Shown here: positions 63,831 to 64,000 of the stretch, one piece after another
Layout of the letters: each line of letters starts with the position of its first letter
Position numbering within the stretch: position 1 is the stretch's first letter
From: Prochlorococcus sp. AG-363-P06
GTDB lineage: Bacteria > Cyanobacteriota > Cyanobacteriia > PCC-6307 > Cyanobiaceae
Direction: 5' to 3'
DNA: 64,000 nucleotides
Assembly: GCA_003280025.1 (NCBI GenBank)
Contig: QCGD01000004.1
Location: forward strand, 62,001-126,000
Position numbers and translations under genes: made by a program
Notes under the pieces: model-generated
Told to the model about the DNA's origin: nothing
The model's input: only the letters and a program-made list of their open reading frames with translations
Database searches by the model: none

Positions 63831-64000
63831 TAATTCAACTGCTACAACAAGATCACCTAATAAACCGTTTAAGATATTTAGTTGTTCTTTGCTACCAAAT
63901 GCAATTAATACTTGTCCTGGCTGCAGTATAAAATCACCTCCAGGATTGGTTACTAACTTTTCATTTTCCTTAATGGCTAATATTTTTGCTCCACTTTTTT
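63822..64000 (-). CDS. TrkA-C domain protein, 3' end (potassium channel or transporter, partial)
   Basis: The gene runs off the window. The visible C-terminal 58 residues (ending TGA at 63822-63824) fit a TrkA-C/RCK_C domain: SGAKILAIKENEKLVTNPGG followed by LQPGQVLIAFGSKEQLNIL. Such domains bind nucleotides or ions and regulate potassium channels or KtrAB-type transporters. The rest is outside the window, so the class is unknown. Confidence 0.75.
   Translation of the reverse strand, partial: KSGAKILAIKENEKLVTNPGGDFILQPGQVLIAFGSKEQLNILNGLLGDLVVAVELLK

Overview
The window reads as a stretch of chromosome from a marine picocyanobacterium, almost certainly a high-light-adapted Prochlorococcus. 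The evidence is the strongly AT-rich sequence, very tight gene packing, and a gene set that combines oxygenic photosynthesis genes (chlP, petN, thf1, ftsH, ccsA, pcyA) with a short class I phosphoribulokinase. Gene order also fits (glpX-hemA-glgC-gnd-pgl, rpsB-tsf, pstC-pstA-pstB). I cannot name the strain from sequence alone. I recognised no tRNA, rRNA, IS element, prophage or CRISPR array.

Layout. 0-10.4 kb is a + strand run: a CofE-like ligase, a GNAT-like protein, ruvX, a DUF3727 protein, a YqeG phosphatase, proB, lpxD, leuB, prk, accD, a small exported protein and a Gfo/Idh/MocA oxidoreductase. 10.4-12.8 kb holds a class I and a class II fructose-bisphosphate aldolase in tandem, closed by a strong bidirectional terminator. 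12.8-15.7 kb is on the - strand: purQ-purS, a tiny zinc-finger protein, a CobW GTPase and a pentapeptide-repeat protein. 15.7-18.3 kb holds a UPRT-like protein, a membrane-anchored coiled-coil protein and ilvD. 18.3-25.3 kb is a - strand block of central carbon and tetrapyrrole genes (CIA30, pgl, gnd, glgC, hemA, glpX), with rpe divergent. 26-31.2 kb holds ccsA, lptB, a DUF309 protein, typA and a D,D-carboxypeptidase. 31.3-37.4 kb holds chlP, glyS, sir and a VanX-like dipeptidase. 37.4-43.6 kb holds recG, an unknown protein, tsf, rpsB with a structured leader, a glycosyltransferase and a tiny basic protein. 43.6-49.9 kb holds devA-devC-devB-pcyA, two M16 peptidases and sipA. 50-53.9 kb is a photosynthesis and proteolysis cluster: ftsH, clpP, thf1, petN and a DUF2103 protein.

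53.9-60.8 kb is different in character. It is a loosely packed accessory zone of small, mostly unrecognised genes: short helical proteins (two clearly related to each other), tiny membrane peptides, an exported lipoprotein, a ribbon-helix-helix-like protein, a DUF2130 coiled-coil/nuclease-like protein and a free-standing IF-2 N-terminal-like domain. From 60.8 kb to the end are the phosphate uptake genes pstB-pstA-pstC, bracketed by a 27-bp tandem repeat downstream of pstB and an 11-bp-periodic Pho-box-like array upstream of pstC. The window closes in the 3' end of a gene with a TrkA-C domain.

Functionally the core supplies Calvin-cycle and pentose-phosphate steps (prk, both aldolases, glpX, rpe, gnd, pgl), glycogen synthesis (glgC), tetrapyrrole and pigment steps (hemA, chlP, pcyA), photosystem and cytochrome assembly or quality control (thf1, ftsH, clpP, ccsA, petN), and sulfite and phosphate assimilation. 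The best places to look for undescribed biology are the accessory zone, the rpsB leader, and the repeats around pst.
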